A DNA stretch of 64,000 nucleotides from Pseudaquabacterium terrae. GTDB lineage: Bacteria; Pseudomonadota; Gammaproteobacteria; Burkholderiales; Burkholderiaceae_C. The stretch spans positions 496,001 through 560,000 of the forward strand of contig NZ_JABRWJ010000005.1 in NCBI RefSeq assembly GCF_013266755.1, in the 5' to 3' direction. Both the position numbers and the translations under genes were made by a program. Shown piece after piece: positions 9,646 through 19,266 of this stretch (the first letter of the stretch is position 1; every line of letters begins with the position of its first letter). The notes below the pieces were generated by a model. The model made no database searches. It was given only the letters and a program-made list of their open reading frames with translations, and had not been told where the DNA came from.

Positions 9646-11421
9646 TCAGCGCCGCTGCGGCGGCAGGTCGGTGCAGGTGCCGTGGGCGACTTCGGCCGCC
9701 ATGCCGATGCTCTCGCCCAGCGTCGGGTGCGGGTGGATGGTCTTGCCGATGTCGACCTCGTCGGCGCCCATCTCGATCGCCAGCGCGACCTCGCCGATCA
9801 TGTCGCCGGCATGCGTGCCGACGATGCCGCCACCGACGATGCGGTGCGTCTCGGCGTCGAACAGCAGCTTCGTGAAGCCCTCGTCGCGGCCGTTGGCGAT
9901 CGCCCGGCCGGACGCGGTCCACGGGAACAGGCCCTTCTTGACCTTGACGCCGCGCGCCTTCGCCTCGTCCTCGGTCAGCCCGACCCAGGCCACTTCCGGG
10001 TCGGTGTAGGCGACGCTCGGGATCACGCGCGCATCGAACTGCGCCTTGCTGTCGCCAGACGCCACCTCGGCCGCCACGTGCGCCTCGTGCACCGCCTTGT
10101 GCGCGAGCATCGGGTTGCCGACGATGTCGCCGATCGCGAAGATGTGCGGCACGTTGGTGCGCATCTGCACGTCGACCGGGATGAAGCCGCGCTCGCTCAC
10201 ACGTACGCCGGCCTTGTCGGCGCCGATCTTCAAGCCGTTCGGGCTGCGACCGACCGCCTGCAGCACCACGTCGTACAGCTGCGGCTCCTTCGGCGCGCCC
10301 TCGCCTTCGAAGCGCACCAGGATGCCGTCCTTGGTCGCCTCGGCGCCGACGGTCTTGGTCTTCAGCATGATGTTGTCGAAGCGCGGCGCATTCATCTTCT
10401 GCCACACCTTGACCAGGTCGCGGTCGGCGCCCTGCATCAGGGAGTCGAGCATCTCGACGACATCGAGCCGCGCGCCGAGCGTCGAATACACCGTGCCCAT
10501 CTCGAGGCCGATGATGCCGCCGCCGACGATCAGCATGCGCTTGGGGTTGTCGCGCAGTTCGAGCGCGCCGGTCGAGTCGACGATGCGCGGATCGTCGGGC
10601 AGGAAGGGCAGCCGCACCGCCTGCGAGCCGGCGGCGATGATGCAGTGCTTGAAGCGGATCGTCTGCGTCTTGCCGGTCTTCTGCTGCGCGTCGCCGCTGG
10701 TCTCTTCGACGGTCACGTGATGCGGGTCGGCAAAGCTGCCGTAGCCGCGCACGACGGTGACCTTGCGCATCTTGGCCATCGCCGTCAGGCCACCGGTCAG
10801 CTTGCCGACGACCTTGTTCTTGTGCGCGAGCAGCTTCGGAAGATCGAGCTTCGGCGCGCCGAAATCGACGCCGAGCGCCGCGAAGTGGCTGACCTCGTCC
10901 ATCACCGCGGCCACGTGCAGCAGCGCCTTCGACGGGATGCAGCCGACGTTCAGGCAGACGCCGCCGAGCGTGGCATAACGCTCGACCAGCACGGTCTTCA
11001 TGCCGAGGTCCGCCGAACGGAAGGCGGCCGAGTAGCCGCCCGGGCCGGCGCCGAGCACCAGCATGTCGCATTCGATGTCGGCGCCGCCGGCGTAGCTCGC
11101 AGCCGCCGGTGCGGGCGCGGCAGCGGCCGGCGCGGGCGCCGCCGCGGCGGGTGCCGGCGCAGGCGCGGGGGCCGCGGCACTGCCGCTGCCTTCGAGCGTC
11201 AGCAGCAGCGAACCCTCGTTGACCTTGTCGCCGATGGCGATCTTCAGTTCCTTGACGACGCCGGCAGCGCTCGACGGAATCTCCATCGAGGCCTTGTCGG
11301 ACTCCACCGTCACCAGGCTCTGCTCGACCGCCACCGTGTCGCCCGGCTTGACGAGGATCTCGATCACCGCGACGTCCTTGAAGTCGCCGATGTCGGGTAC
11401 TTTCACTTCAACGAGTGCCAT
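9646..11421 (-). CDS. lpdA: dihydrolipoyl dehydrogenase with N-terminal lipoyl domain (pyruvate dehydrogenase E3)
   Basis: A 591-residue E3 subunit. Residues 1-80 are a lipoyl domain with the lipoylated lysine in ESDKASM. An Ala/Pro-rich linker (about 82-112) follows, then the FAD-binding [10 protein letters not shown], the redox disulfide [13 protein letters not shown], the NAD-binding [10 protein letters not shown], and the C-terminal His-Pro dimer residues in [10 protein letters not shown]. It re-oxidises dihydrolipoamide of E2 with NAD+. The fused lipoyl domain is known in betaproteobacterial and some other E3 enzymes. It starts six bases after the proteasome-homologue gene, so the four genes aceE-aceF-bph-lpdA form one operon. 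Confidence 0.96.
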   Translation of the reverse strand: MALVEVKVPDIGDFKDVAVIEILVKPGDTVAVEQSLVTVESDKASMEIPSSAAGVVKELKIAIGDKVNEGSLLLTLEGSGSAAAPAPAPAPAAAAPAPAAAAPAPAAASYAGGADIECDMLVLGAGPGGYSAAFRSADLGMKTVLVERYATLGGVCLNVGCIPSKALLHVAAVMDEVSHFAALGVDFGAPKLDLPKLLAHKNKVVGKLTGGLTAMAKMRKVTVVRGYGSFADPHHVTVEETSGDAQQKTGKTQTIRFKHCIIAAGSQAVRLPFLPDDPRIVDSTGALELRDNPKRMLIVGGGIIGLEMGTVYSTLGARLDVVEMLDSLMQGADRDLVKVWQKMNAPRFDNIMLKTKTVGAEATKDGILVRFEGEGAPKEPQLYDVVLQAVGRSPNGLKIGADKAGVRVSERGFIPVDVQMRTNVPHIFAIGDIVGNPMLAHKAVHEAHVAAEVASGDSKAQFDARVIPSVAYTDPEVAWVGLTEDEAKARGVKVKKGLFPWTASGRAIANGRDEGFTKLLFDAETHRIVGGGIVGTHAGDMIGEVALAIEMGADEVDIGKTIHPHPTLGESIGMAAEVAHGTCTDLPPQRR

Positions 11422-11427
11422 GGCTGC

Positions 11428-12000
11428 TCAATCTTTCAGTTTGAGGGTGTGAGCCTTGATGGGGCCCGCAGAGTTCTTGTCGAATTCGCAGCCCGCGCGC
11501 ACGCCGGTCTCGACGACTTCGCGCGCGGTCTTGGCCTTGTCCCAGCTCGCGTGCATCGCGCCGAGCGCGAAGCTGCGGCCCGAGCCGATGGCCCAGAAAC
11601 GCTCGAACTCGAACACCTCGCGGTACGAATAAACGCCGAAGATGCCGCTCGCATTGGCGATCAGCACGGTGAACTGGCTGCTCTCGTAAGGGTCGGCATC
11701 CTCTTCCTTGGTGTTCAGGAAGAAGTGCTCCTTCAGCTTCGGGTGCAGCTTCAGGAAGGTGTCGAAGACCTCGTCGCGCGAGTGCAGCTTCAGCTCGTCG
11801 GCGGCCAGGCCGCCGAGCGCCTTGCGCAGCACCGGGAAGTGCGCCGTCGTGCCGGCCATGCCGACCCACGAGTCTCCTATGCGGAACACCTTGTCGTTGG
11901 CTTCGTAGCCATGGGCCAGGCGCGTATCGCCGAAGGTCACCAGCGCATCGGCGGCAATCGCGACCTGGCCGTTCTTGCGAGCGACCGCGACCGTCGTCAC
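11428..12000 (-). CDS. bph: proteasome-related Ntn hydrolase (betaproteobacterial proteasome homologue, BPH)
   Basis: A 190-residue HslV/proteasome-beta-like protein. The start is GTG and the sequence begins M-TTVAVARKNGQVAIAAD, so removal of Met would expose an N-terminal catalytic threonine. Later segments AIGSGRSFALGAMHA and GVRAGCEFDKNSAGP match the beta-subunit core. It differs from HslV in length and wording, and no hslU ATPase is adjacent. It fits the described BPH family, which forms self-compartmentalised double rings. Its start overlaps the aceF stop by four bases (GTGA) and lpdA begins six bases after its end, so it is made together with pyruvate dehydrogenase. A role in turnover of that complex is inference only. 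Confidence 0.82.
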   Translation of the reverse strand: MTTVAVARKNGQVAIAADALVTFGDTRLAHGYEANDKVFRIGDSWVGMAGTTAHFPVLRKALGGLAADELKLHSRDEVFDTFLKLHPKLKEHFFLNTKEEDADPYESSQFTVLIANASGIFGVYSYREVFEFERFWAIGSGRSFALGAMHASWDKAKTAREVVETGVRAGCEFDKNSAGPIKAHTLKLKD

Positions 12001-13676
12001 AGCAGGACTCTCCTGAAGTCGGCCAGGATGCTGCCGAGATAGGCGTTGAAGCGCGCGGCCGAAGCGCCGTCGATCACCCGGTGATCCCAGCTCAACGACA
12101 GCGGCAGGATCAGGCGCGGCACGAAGGCCTTGCCGTCCCAGCGCGGCTCGGTGCTGCTCTTGCAGACGCCGAGGATCGAGACTTCGGGCGCATTGATGAT
12201 CGGCGTGAAGTAGCGCCCGCCGATGCCGCCCAGCGACGAGATGCTGAAGCAGCCGCCGCTCATGTCGGCGGGTCCCAGCTTGCCGTCGCGCGCCTTCTTC
12301 GCCAGCTCGCTCATTTCCTGCGAGATCTGCAGCACGCCCTTCTTGTCGGCGTCCTTGATCACCGGCACGACCAGGCCGTTCGGCGTGTCGGCGGCGAAGC
12401 CGATGTGGAAGTAGTTCTTCATCACCAGCTGCTCACCATCGAGCGAGCTGTTGAACTCCGGGAACTTCTTCAGCGCAGCGACCGAGGCCTTGATCAGGAA
12501 GGCCAGCATCGTGACCTTGACGCCGGACTTCTCGTTCTCCTTGTTCAGCTGGACGCGGAAGGCCTCGAGCTCGGTGATGTCGGCATCGTCGTGGTTCGTG
12601 ACGTGCGGGATCACGACCCAGTTGCGGTGCAGGTTGGCGCCGGAGATCTTCTTGATGCGCGACAGGTCCTTGCGCTCGACCGGGCCGAACTTCGTGAAGT
12701 CGACCTGCGGCCACGGCAGCAGGCCGGGGAAGGCGCCACCGCCAGCGGCCGCGCCGCCGGCCGGTGCCTTGGACTTCTGTGCGCTGGTCTGCACCGCGCC
12801 GGCCATCACGCCCTTGACGAAGCCTTGCAGGTCTTCCTGGGTGATGCGGCCCTTCGGACCACTGCCCTTGACCTCGTCGAGCGGCACGCCGAGCTCACGC
12901 GCGAACTTGCGGATCGACGGCGAGGCGTGCGGCAGCGCGCCCTTGGGCGCGCTCGGTTCATGCGGCGGCAGCGCTGCGGTGGGCGAGATGCGTTCGGCGG
13001 CTGCAGCGGGCACCGGTGCGGCGGCAGCGGCCGCTGTCGGCGCCGCTGCAGCCGCGACCGGTGCCGGTGCCGGCGCGGCGGCGCCACCGGCGGCCTCGAC
13101 GACCACCACCAGCGAGCCCTTGGCCACCTTGTCGCCGATCTTGACCTTGACTTCCTTGACGGTGCCGGCATGCGACGACGGGATCTCCATTGACGCCTTG
13201 TCCGATTCGACGGTGATCAGGCTCTGCTCGACCTTTATCACATCGCCGGGCTTGACCATCACCTCGATCACCGCGACTTCCGCGAAGTCGCCGATGTCGG
13301 GCACCAGCACGTCGACCAGCCCGCCGGAAGCGGCAGCCGGTGCGGCTGCCGGCGCCGGGGCCGGCGCTGCGGCCGCGGGTGCCGCGGCCGGCGGTGTCGG
13401 TGCGGCAGCGGCCGGCGCGGCAGCGGGCGCGGCGACGCCATCGGCCTCGAGCAGCAACAGCAGCGAGCCCTCGTTGATCTTGTCGCCGATGTTGACCTTC
13501 AGTTCCTTGACGACGCCGGCGTGACTCGAAGGAATCTCCATCGATGCCTTGTCGCTCTCGACCGTGATCAGGCTCTGCTCGGCTTTCACCGTGTCGCCGG
13601 GCTTGACCAGCAGCTCGATCACCGCGACGTCCTTGAAGTCGCCGATGTCCGGGACCTTGACTTCAACCAATGCCAT
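11997..13676 (-). CDS. aceF: dihydrolipoyllysine acetyltransferase (pyruvate dehydrogenase E2)
   Basis: A 559-residue E2 core protein. Two lipoyl domains (about residues 1-78 and 118-195) each carry [15 protein letters not shown]. They are joined by long Ala/Pro linkers, then come a peripheral-subunit-binding domain (SPSIRKFARELGVPL) and the acetyltransferase domain ending in SWDHRVIDGASAARF, with the catalytic His of the HRVIDG motif. It passes acetyl groups from lipoamide to CoA. I chose the ATG at 13676 since it begins the first lipoyl domain; upstream frame is low-complexity read-through. It follows aceE by 28 bases and overlaps the proteasome-homologue gene by four. Confidence 0.96.
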   Translation of the reverse strand: MALVEVKVPDIGDFKDVAVIELLVKPGDTVKAEQSLITVESDKASMEIPSSHAGVVKELKVNIGDKINEGSLLLLLEADGVAAPAAAPAAAAPTPPAAAPAAAAPAPAPAAAPAAASGGLVDVLVPDIGDFAEVAVIEVMVKPGDVIKVEQSLITVESDKASMEIPSSHAGTVKEVKVKIGDKVAKGSLVVVVEAAGGAAAPAPAPVAAAAAPTAAAAAAPVPAAAAERISPTAALPPHEPSAPKGALPHASPSIRKFARELGVPLDEVKGSGPKGRITQEDLQGFVKGVMAGAVQTSAQKSKAPAGGAAAGGGAFPGLLPWPQVDFTKFGPVERKDLSRIKKISGANLHRNWVVIPHVTNHDDADITELEAFRVQLNKENEKSGVKVTMLAFLIKASVAALKKFPEFNSSLDGEQLVMKNYFHIGFAADTPNGLVVPVIKDADKKGVLQISQEMSELAKKARDGKLGPADMSGGCFSISSLGGIGGRYFTPIINAPEVSILGVCKSSTEPRWDGKAFVPRLILPLSLSWDHRVIDGASAARFNAYLGSILADFRRVLL

Positions 13677-13704
13677 GACTGTGTGTCTCCGCGTGTTCGT
13701 GGTG

Positions 13705-16419
13705 TTATGCGTAGAGCGGGTTGACCTTGTCGGCGTTGATGCCGTACTTGGCGATCGCCTCGGCCACCTTCGCGGCCGGGACGCTGCCTTCATCGGCCAG
13801 CGACTTCAGCGCCGCCACCACGATGTAGTGGCGGTTGACCTCGAAATGGTCGCGCAGCTTGCTGCGGAAATCGCTGCGGCCGAAGCCGTCGGTGCCGAGC
13901 ACCTTGAAGGCACGGCCCTTGGGCATGAAGGCGCGCACCTGCTCGCAGTAGTTCTTCATGTAGTCGGTCGAGGCAATCACCGGGCCCGCATGCTTGTCGA
14001 GCTGCTGGGCGATGAAGGGGACCTTCGGTTCTGAAGTCGGATGCAGCAGGTTGAAGCGCTCGCAGTCCTGGCCGTCGCGCGCCAGCTCGTTGAAGCTCGG
14101 GCAGCTCCACACCTTGGCGGCCACGCCCCAGTCCTTCTCGAGCAGTTCCTTGGCGAACATCGATTCACGCAGGATGGTGCCCGAGCCGAGCAGGTTCACC
14201 ACCGGCTGCTTGGCCTTCGGCTTGGCGTCCTGCAGCAGGTACATGCCCTTGATGATCTGCTCTTCGGTGCCGGCGGTGATCCCGGGCATCGCATAGTTCT
14301 CGTTGAGCAGCGTGATGTAGTAGAAGACGTTGTCCTGCTGCTCGACCATGCGCTGCAGGCCGCGGTGCATGATCACCGCCACCTCGTGCGCGAAGGTCGG
14401 GTCGTAGCTCACGCAGTTCGGGATCGTGCCGGCGAGGATGTGGCTGTGGCCGTCCTCGTGCTGCAGGCCTTCGCCGTTCAGCGTCGTGCGGCCCGAGGTG
14501 CCGCCGAGCAGGAAGCCGCGCGCCTGCATGTCGCCGGCGGCCCAGGCCATGTCGCCGATGCGCTGGAAGCCGAACATCGAGTAGTAGACGTAGAACGGGA
14601 TCATCACGCGGTTGTTCGTCGAGTACGACGTCGCCGCGGCGATCCACGAGCCCATGCCACCCGCCTCGTTGATGCCTTCCTGCAGGATCTGGCCGGCCTT
14701 GTCTTCCTTGTAGTACATGACCTGGTCCTTGTCGACCGGCGTGTACTTCTGGCCCTCGGGGTTGTAGATGCCGATCTGGCGGAAGAGGCCTTCCATGCCG
14801 AAGGTGCGCGCCTCGTCGACGAGGATCGGCACGGTGCGCGGGCCCAGCTGCTTGTCGCGCAGCAGCGTGGTCAGGAAGCGCACGTAGGCCTGCGTGGTGC
14901 TGATCTCGCGGCCTTCGGCGGTCGGCTCGAGCACGGCCTTGAAGGTCTCCAGCGGCGGCACCGGCAGGTGCTCGTCGGCCTTCGGGCGGCGCTTGGGCAG
15001 GTAGCCGCCGAGCGCGCGGCGGCGCTCCTGCAGGTACTTCATCTCCGGCGTGTCGTCGGCCGGGCGGTAGAACGGGATGTCCTTGGCCAGCTGCTCGTCG
15101 CTGATCGGGATGTTGAAGCGATCGCGCATGCCCTTGATGTCGTCGTCGGTCAGCTTCTTGGCCTGGTGCGCAGTGTTCTTGCCCTCCGCGGCCTTGCCCA
15201 TGCCGAAGCCCTTGACGGTCTTGATCAGCATCACCGTCGGCTGGCCCTTGTGGTTGACCGCGCGGTGGTAGGCCGCGTAGACCTTCTGCGGGTCGTGGCC
15301 GCCGCGCTGCAAACGCCAGATGTCATCGTCCGTCATCTTCGAGACCATCTCGAGTGCCTTGGGATGGCGGCCGAAGAAGTGCTTGCGGACGAACGCGCCG
15401 TCGTTGGCCTTCATCGCCTGGTAGTCGCCGTCGACCGTCTCCATCATGATCTTGCGCAGCACGTGGTCCTTGTCGCGCGAGAGCAGCGGATCCCAGTAGC
15501 TGCCCCACAGCAGCTTGATGACGTTCCAGCCCGAGCCGCGGAACTCGCCTTCGAGCTCCTGGATGATCTTGCCGTTGCCGCGCACCGGGCCGTCCAGGCG
15601 CTGCAGGTTGCAGTTGACGATGAAGATCAGGTTGTCGAGCTTCTCGCGCGCTGCCAGGCCGATGGCGCCCAGCGATTCCGGCTCGTCCATCTCGCCGTCG
15701 CCGCAGAAGACCCAGACCTTGCGGTTCTCGGTGTTGGCGATGCCGCGCGCGTGCAGGTACTTCAGGAAGCGCGCCTGGTAGATCGCCATCAAGGGGCCCA
15801 GGCCCATCGAGACGGTGGGGAACTGCCAGAACTCGGGCATCAGCTTCGGATGCGGGTAGCTCGACAGGCCCTTGCCGTCGACTTCCTGGCGGAAGTTCAG
15901 CAGCTGGTCGGCGCTGATGCGGCCTTCCATGAAGGCGCGGGCGTAGATGCCGGGCGCCGAGTGGCCCTGGATGTACAGCAGGTCGCCGCCGTGGTCCTCG
16001 GTGGCGGCATGCCAGAAGTGGTTGAAGCCGGCGCCGAACATCGTCGCCACCGAGGCGAACGACGAGATGTGGCCGCCGAGGTCACCGCCGTCGGCCGGGT
16101 CCAGCCGGTTGGCCTTGACGACCATCGCCATCGCGTTCCAGCGCATGTAGGCGCGCAGGCGTTCCTCGATCTCCAGGTTGCCGGGGCAGCGCTCTTCCTG
16201 GTCCGGCGGGATGGTGTTGACGTAGGCGGTGTTGGCCGAGAACGGGTGGTCGATGCCGGCTTGGCGCGCTTCGTCGATCAGCTGCTCGAGCAGGAAGTGA
16301 GCGCGCTCGGGGCCTTCGTTGGCGATGACGGCGTCGAGCGCTTCGAGCCACTCACGGGTTTCCTGGGCGTCGGCATCGTTGGCGGCAGCGCCGAAGAAGG
16401 AGTCGGGCACAGCGGACAT
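13705..16419 (-). CDS. aceE: pyruvate dehydrogenase E1 component, homodimeric
   Basis: A 904-residue homodimeric E1 that decarboxylates pyruvate with thiamine diphosphate and acetylates E2. Visible landmarks are the N-terminal ETREWLEALDAVIANEGPER, the conserved ANTAYVNTIP segment, the ThDP motif from GDGEMDEPES to NLIFIVNCNLQRLDGPVRGN, and the C-terminal KVLGTDGFGRSDFR. Length and order match E. coli AceE. The start at 16419 is supported by AGGAGA before the ATG; the frame stays open beyond but without E1 sequence. First gene of the operon; divergent from a sensor kinase with 183 bases between the starts. Confidence 0.97.
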   Translation of the reverse strand: MSAVPDSFFGAAANDADAQETREWLEALDAVIANEGPERAHFLLEQLIDEARQAGIDHPFSANTAYVNTIPPDQEERCPGNLEIEERLRAYMRWNAMAMVVKANRLDPADGGDLGGHISSFASVATMFGAGFNHFWHAATEDHGGDLLYIQGHSAPGIYARAFMEGRISADQLLNFRQEVDGKGLSSYPHPKLMPEFWQFPTVSMGLGPLMAIYQARFLKYLHARGIANTENRKVWVFCGDGEMDEPESLGAIGLAAREKLDNLIFIVNCNLQRLDGPVRGNGKIIQELEGEFRGSGWNVIKLLWGSYWDPLLSRDKDHVLRKIMMETVDGDYQAMKANDGAFVRKHFFGRHPKALEMVSKMTDDDIWRLQRGGHDPQKVYAAYHRAVNHKGQPTVMLIKTVKGFGMGKAAEGKNTAHQAKKLTDDDIKGMRDRFNIPISDEQLAKDIPFYRPADDTPEMKYLQERRRALGGYLPKRRPKADEHLPVPPLETFKAVLEPTAEGREISTTQAYVRFLTTLLRDKQLGPRTVPILVDEARTFGMEGLFRQIGIYNPEGQKYTPVDKDQVMYYKEDKAGQILQEGINEAGGMGSWIAAATSYSTNNRVMIPFYVYYSMFGFQRIGDMAWAAGDMQARGFLLGGTSGRTTLNGEGLQHEDGHSHILAGTIPNCVSYDPTFAHEVAVIMHRGLQRMVEQQDNVFYYITLLNENYAMPGITAGTEEQIIKGMYLLQDAKPKAKQPVVNLLGSGTILRESMFAKELLEKDWGVAAKVWSCPSFNELARDGQDCERFNLLHPTSEPKVPFIAQQLDKHAGPVIASTDYMKNYCEQVRAFMPKGRAFKVLGTDGFGRSDFRSKLRDHFEVNRHYIVVAALKSLADEGSVPAAKVAEAIAKYGINADKVNPLYA

Positions 16420-16482
16420 TCGGGGTCTCCTGGGGCGGTTCGTTGGGGCGCGCGGCACTTGGGGCGGCGGGGCGCGCGAAGT

Positions 16483-16538
16483 TTGACACAGAAGCTCGGT
16501 CGTTTCAAATTGCGCGAGTCGATTTTGTATCGTGAAAC
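16483..16538. promoter_or_regulatory. aceE / sensor kinase divergent promoter region
   Basis: On the plus strand TTGACA (16483-16488) and TCAAAT (16505-16510) with a 16-base spacer form a moderate sigma-70 promoter for the kinase. From 16503 the box TTTCAAATTG is followed 15 bases later by TATCGTGAAAC; the GTTTCA and TGAAAC ends form an inverted repeat. The same box and a similar downstream element recur before phaC on the minus strand. Start sites and the binding factor are not known. Confidence 0.4.
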
Positions 16539-16602
16539 TACGTAGCTCGGCAGCGCCGCCATGATGTCTGGCGGGCACGACGGCGCCGGGATAATCGGCC
16601 GC

Positions 16603-19266
16603 ATGACCCCCTCGAAGCCCCTGCCCGCCGGACCCGGCGTCACCCCGCTCGGGCGTCGCTTGCTCGGCCGCTGGTGGCGGCGGCAGTCGCCGGCACGGCA
16701 GGACCGCTTCGCGACGCTGGCGCCGCTGGTCTCGGTGATGTTGTTCCTGGCCGCCATCATTTCGGCCTTCTGGTACCTGCGCAACGAGGAAATCGATCGC
16801 GAGGCCGAAGCGGTCAAGCGCGACACCGAGATCGCCCAGCAGCAGATCCGCTTGCGCCTGATCGAGAACCAGGAGCAGCTGGTGCGCATGGCGCGCGAGA
16901 TCGTCACGCGCGAGCTGGAGGCGCCGAACTTCCTGGCCCAGGCCGCGCGCTTCACCGCCGACCGGCCCGAGATCCTGCAGCTGAGCTGGATCGGCGCCGA
17001 CCGCAAGGTGCGCGCGCGCCAGTCGGCGTTCTCCGAGCGTGAGCTGCCACCACCGCCGAAGCCCGCCCCGACCCGCTTTTCATCACGCAGCGCCCAGCAG
17101 GCGGCCGCCGCCAGCGCTGCCGAAGCCGCCGCGCTGGCCGCCGCGGCCGCGAGCCGGCCGAGCGAGGCCGACTGGGCCTTCATCGCCGCGCGCGACGTGC
17201 GCCAGCCGATCTATTCGCGCCCCTTCAAGGACCCCGCCGGCACGATGGTCTTCGAGCTGCACGTACCGCTGCTCGACCGCGGCAGCTTCTCCGGCGCGCT
17301 GGTCGTCGAGTACTCGATCGACGTGCTGCTGCGCCACTTCGTGCCGGCCGAGGTGACCAACCGCCACGCGATCGCGGTGATCGACGAGCGCGAACGCGTG
17401 ATCGCCAGCAGCGTGACGCCGATGCCCGGCCCCGCGCGGGCACCGGCGCTGTTCAACGACGTGCCGCTGGCGCCGGCCGCCAACGGCCTGATCCTGCGCG
17501 GCAGCGGCTACCGCACCTCCGTCGGCCTGATCGGCAACACGCTGTTCTGGATGGTCGTCGCGCTGTCGGTGCTGACGGTGTGGATGCTGCTGGGCACCTG
17601 GCGCCACATGCGGCGCCGGTCGCAGATCCAGGGCGCGCTGGTCGCGGAAACCAACTTCCGCCGCGCGATGGAGAACTCGATGCTGACCGGCATGCGGGCG
17701 ATGGACCTGGAGGGGCGCGTCAGCTACGTCAACCCGGCCTTCTGCGCGATGACCGGCTTCACCGAGAACGAGCTGATCGGCCGCCTGCCGCCCTACCCGT
17801 ACTGGCCGCACGACCGCATCGAAGAGAACAGCCGCCTGCTGCAGCAGGAGCTGCAGGGCCGCAGCCCGGCCGGCGGCATCGAGGTCAAGGTGATGCGCAA
17901 GAACGGCACCTTGTTCGACGCGCGCATGTATGTCTCGCCGCTGGTCGATGCGCGCGGCCACCAGACCGGCTGGATGACCTCGATGACCAACATCACCGAG
18001 GCCAAGCGCATCCGCGACCAGCTGTCGGCCTCGCACGAGCGCTTCACGACGGTGCTCGAAGGGCTCGATGCCGCGGTCTCGGTGCTGTCGGTGCAGCAGG
18101 GGGAATTGCTGTTCGCCAACCGCTCGTACCGCCTGTGGTTCGGCGCCGATGCGCGCGGCCACGGCCTGCTGGCCAGCGGCGCCGGCCCTGCCGTGCCCTT
18201 CATCGCCGAGCCCGACGATGCGGTCGACGGCCTGTCCGGGCTGCCGACGCAGGAGCTGACCAGCATCGGCACCAACCCGCGCGAGGTCTACGCGCACCCG
18301 CTCGACAAGTGGTTCGACGTGCGCTCGCGCTACCTGCAGTGGACCGACGGGCGCCTCGCGCAGATGCTGATCGCCACCGACATCACCGCGCGCCGCCGCG
18401 CCGAGGAGCAGGCCTCGGCGCAGGCCGAGAAGGCGCAGGTGTCGAGCCGGCTGATCACGATGGGCGAGATGGCGTCGTCCGTCGCGCACGAGCTGAACCA
18501 GCCGCTGACGGCGATCACCAACTACTGCAGCGGCATGATCTCGCGCGTCAAGGCCGAGACGATCCAGCAGGGTGACCTGGTCGCCGCGCTCGAGAAGACC
18601 GCGCGCCAGGCCGAGCGCGCCGGCCAGATCATCCACCGCATCCGCGCCTTCGTGAAGAAGAGCGAGCCGCAGCGCCAGCCGGCGCACGCCAAGGACATCG
18701 TCGAGGACGCGGTCGAGCTGGCGAGCATCGAGCTGCGCCGCCGCAACGTCGCGATCCACCACTACGTCGCGCAGAGGCTGCCGGTTCTGAAGTGCGATCC
18801 GATCCTGGTCGAGCAGGTGCTGCTGAATCTGCTGAAGAACGCCGCCGAGGCGATCGACAGCGCCAAGCTGCCGGCGGCGCGCCGCCACATCGAGCTGCGC
18901 GTGATCCCGCGCCACACGCCCGAAGAAGGCGGCGTGATCGAGTTCAGCGTCACCGACATGGGCCCCGGCCTGCCCGAGGAAGTGATCAACCGGCTCTACG
19001 AAGCCTTCTTCTCGACCAAGGCCGAAGGCATGGGCATCGGCCTGAGCCTGTGCCGCTCGATCGTGGAGTCCCACCGCGGGCGTATCAAGGCGCAGAACCT
19101 CTACAATGGCAGCTCTGTTGCGGGGTGCCGGTTCGCCTTCACCCTGCCCGTCGAAACCAGTGCGCGGCACGAGGAGACAACGCTGCCACCGCCACCGCTG
19201 AACTCCCGGCGGACGACCGTAGCGCCCGACGCTGACGCCCCACCTGCGGCAAACACCACCCCATGA
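16603..19266 (+). CDS. membrane PAS-domain sensor histidine kinase
   Basis: An 887-residue kinase. TM helix at about residues 37-57 and another near 305-327 enclose a periplasmic sensor region containing an Ala-rich insert (about 165-187). Two PAS domains follow (about 345-465 and 475-595), then HisKA with the phospho-accepting His629 in SSVAHELNQPLTAI and an HATPase with NLLKNAAEAI, DMGPGLP and GMGIGLSLCRSIVE. The start at 16603 excludes 14 dubious residues. Its stop overlaps the start of the FixJ-type regulator (ATGA), so the two are a pair. Divergence from aceE suggests, but does not prove, that the pair senses a carboxylate or redox state and controls the pyruvate dehydrogenase operon. 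Confidence 0.88.
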   Translation: MTPSKPLPAGPGVTPLGRRLLGRWWRRQSPARQDRFATLAPLVSVMLFLAAIISAFWYLRNEEIDREAEAVKRDTEIAQQQIRLRLIENQEQLVRMAREIVTRELEAPNFLAQAARFTADRPEILQLSWIGADRKVRARQSAFSERELPPPPKPAPTRFSSRSAQQAAAASAAEAAALAAAAASRPSEADWAFIAARDVRQPIYSRPFKDPAGTMVFELHVPLLDRGSFSGALVVEYSIDVLLRHFVPAEVTNRHAIAVIDERERVIASSVTPMPGPARAPALFNDVPLAPAANGLILRGSGYRTSVGLIGNTLFWMVVALSVLTVWMLLGTWRHMRRRSQIQGALVAETNFRRAMENSMLTGMRAMDLEGRVSYVNPAFCAMTGFTENELIGRLPPYPYWPHDRIEENSRLLQQELQGRSPAGGIEVKVMRKNGTLFDARMYVSPLVDARGHQTGWMTSMTNITEAKRIRDQLSASHERFTTVLEGLDAAVSVLSVQQGELLFANRSYRLWFGADARGHGLLASGAGPAVPFIAEPDDAVDGLSGLPTQELTSIGTNPREVYAHPLDKWFDVRSRYLQWTDGRLAQMLIATDITARRRAEEQASAQAEKAQVSSRLITMGEMASSVAHELNQPLTAITNYCSGMISRVKAETIQQGDLVAALEKTARQAERAGQIIHRIRAFVKKSEPQRQPAHAKDIVEDAVELASIELRRRNVAIHHYVAQRLPVLKCDPILVEQVLLNLLKNAAEAIDSAKLPAARRHIELRVIPRHTPEEGGVIEFSVTDMGPGLPEEVINRLYEAFFSTKAEGMGIGLSLCRSIVESHRGRIKAQNLYNGSSVAGCRFAFTLPVETSARHEETTLPPPPLNSRRTTVAPDADAPPAANTTP

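Noticed and set aside
13080-13640. DNA-level direct repeat in aceF
   Set aside because: It reflects the two homologous lipoyl domains of E2, a normal feature.
16420-16578. N-terminal extension of aceE to 16578
   Set aside because: The extra 53 residues are not E1-like and a good ribosome site precedes the ATG at 16419.
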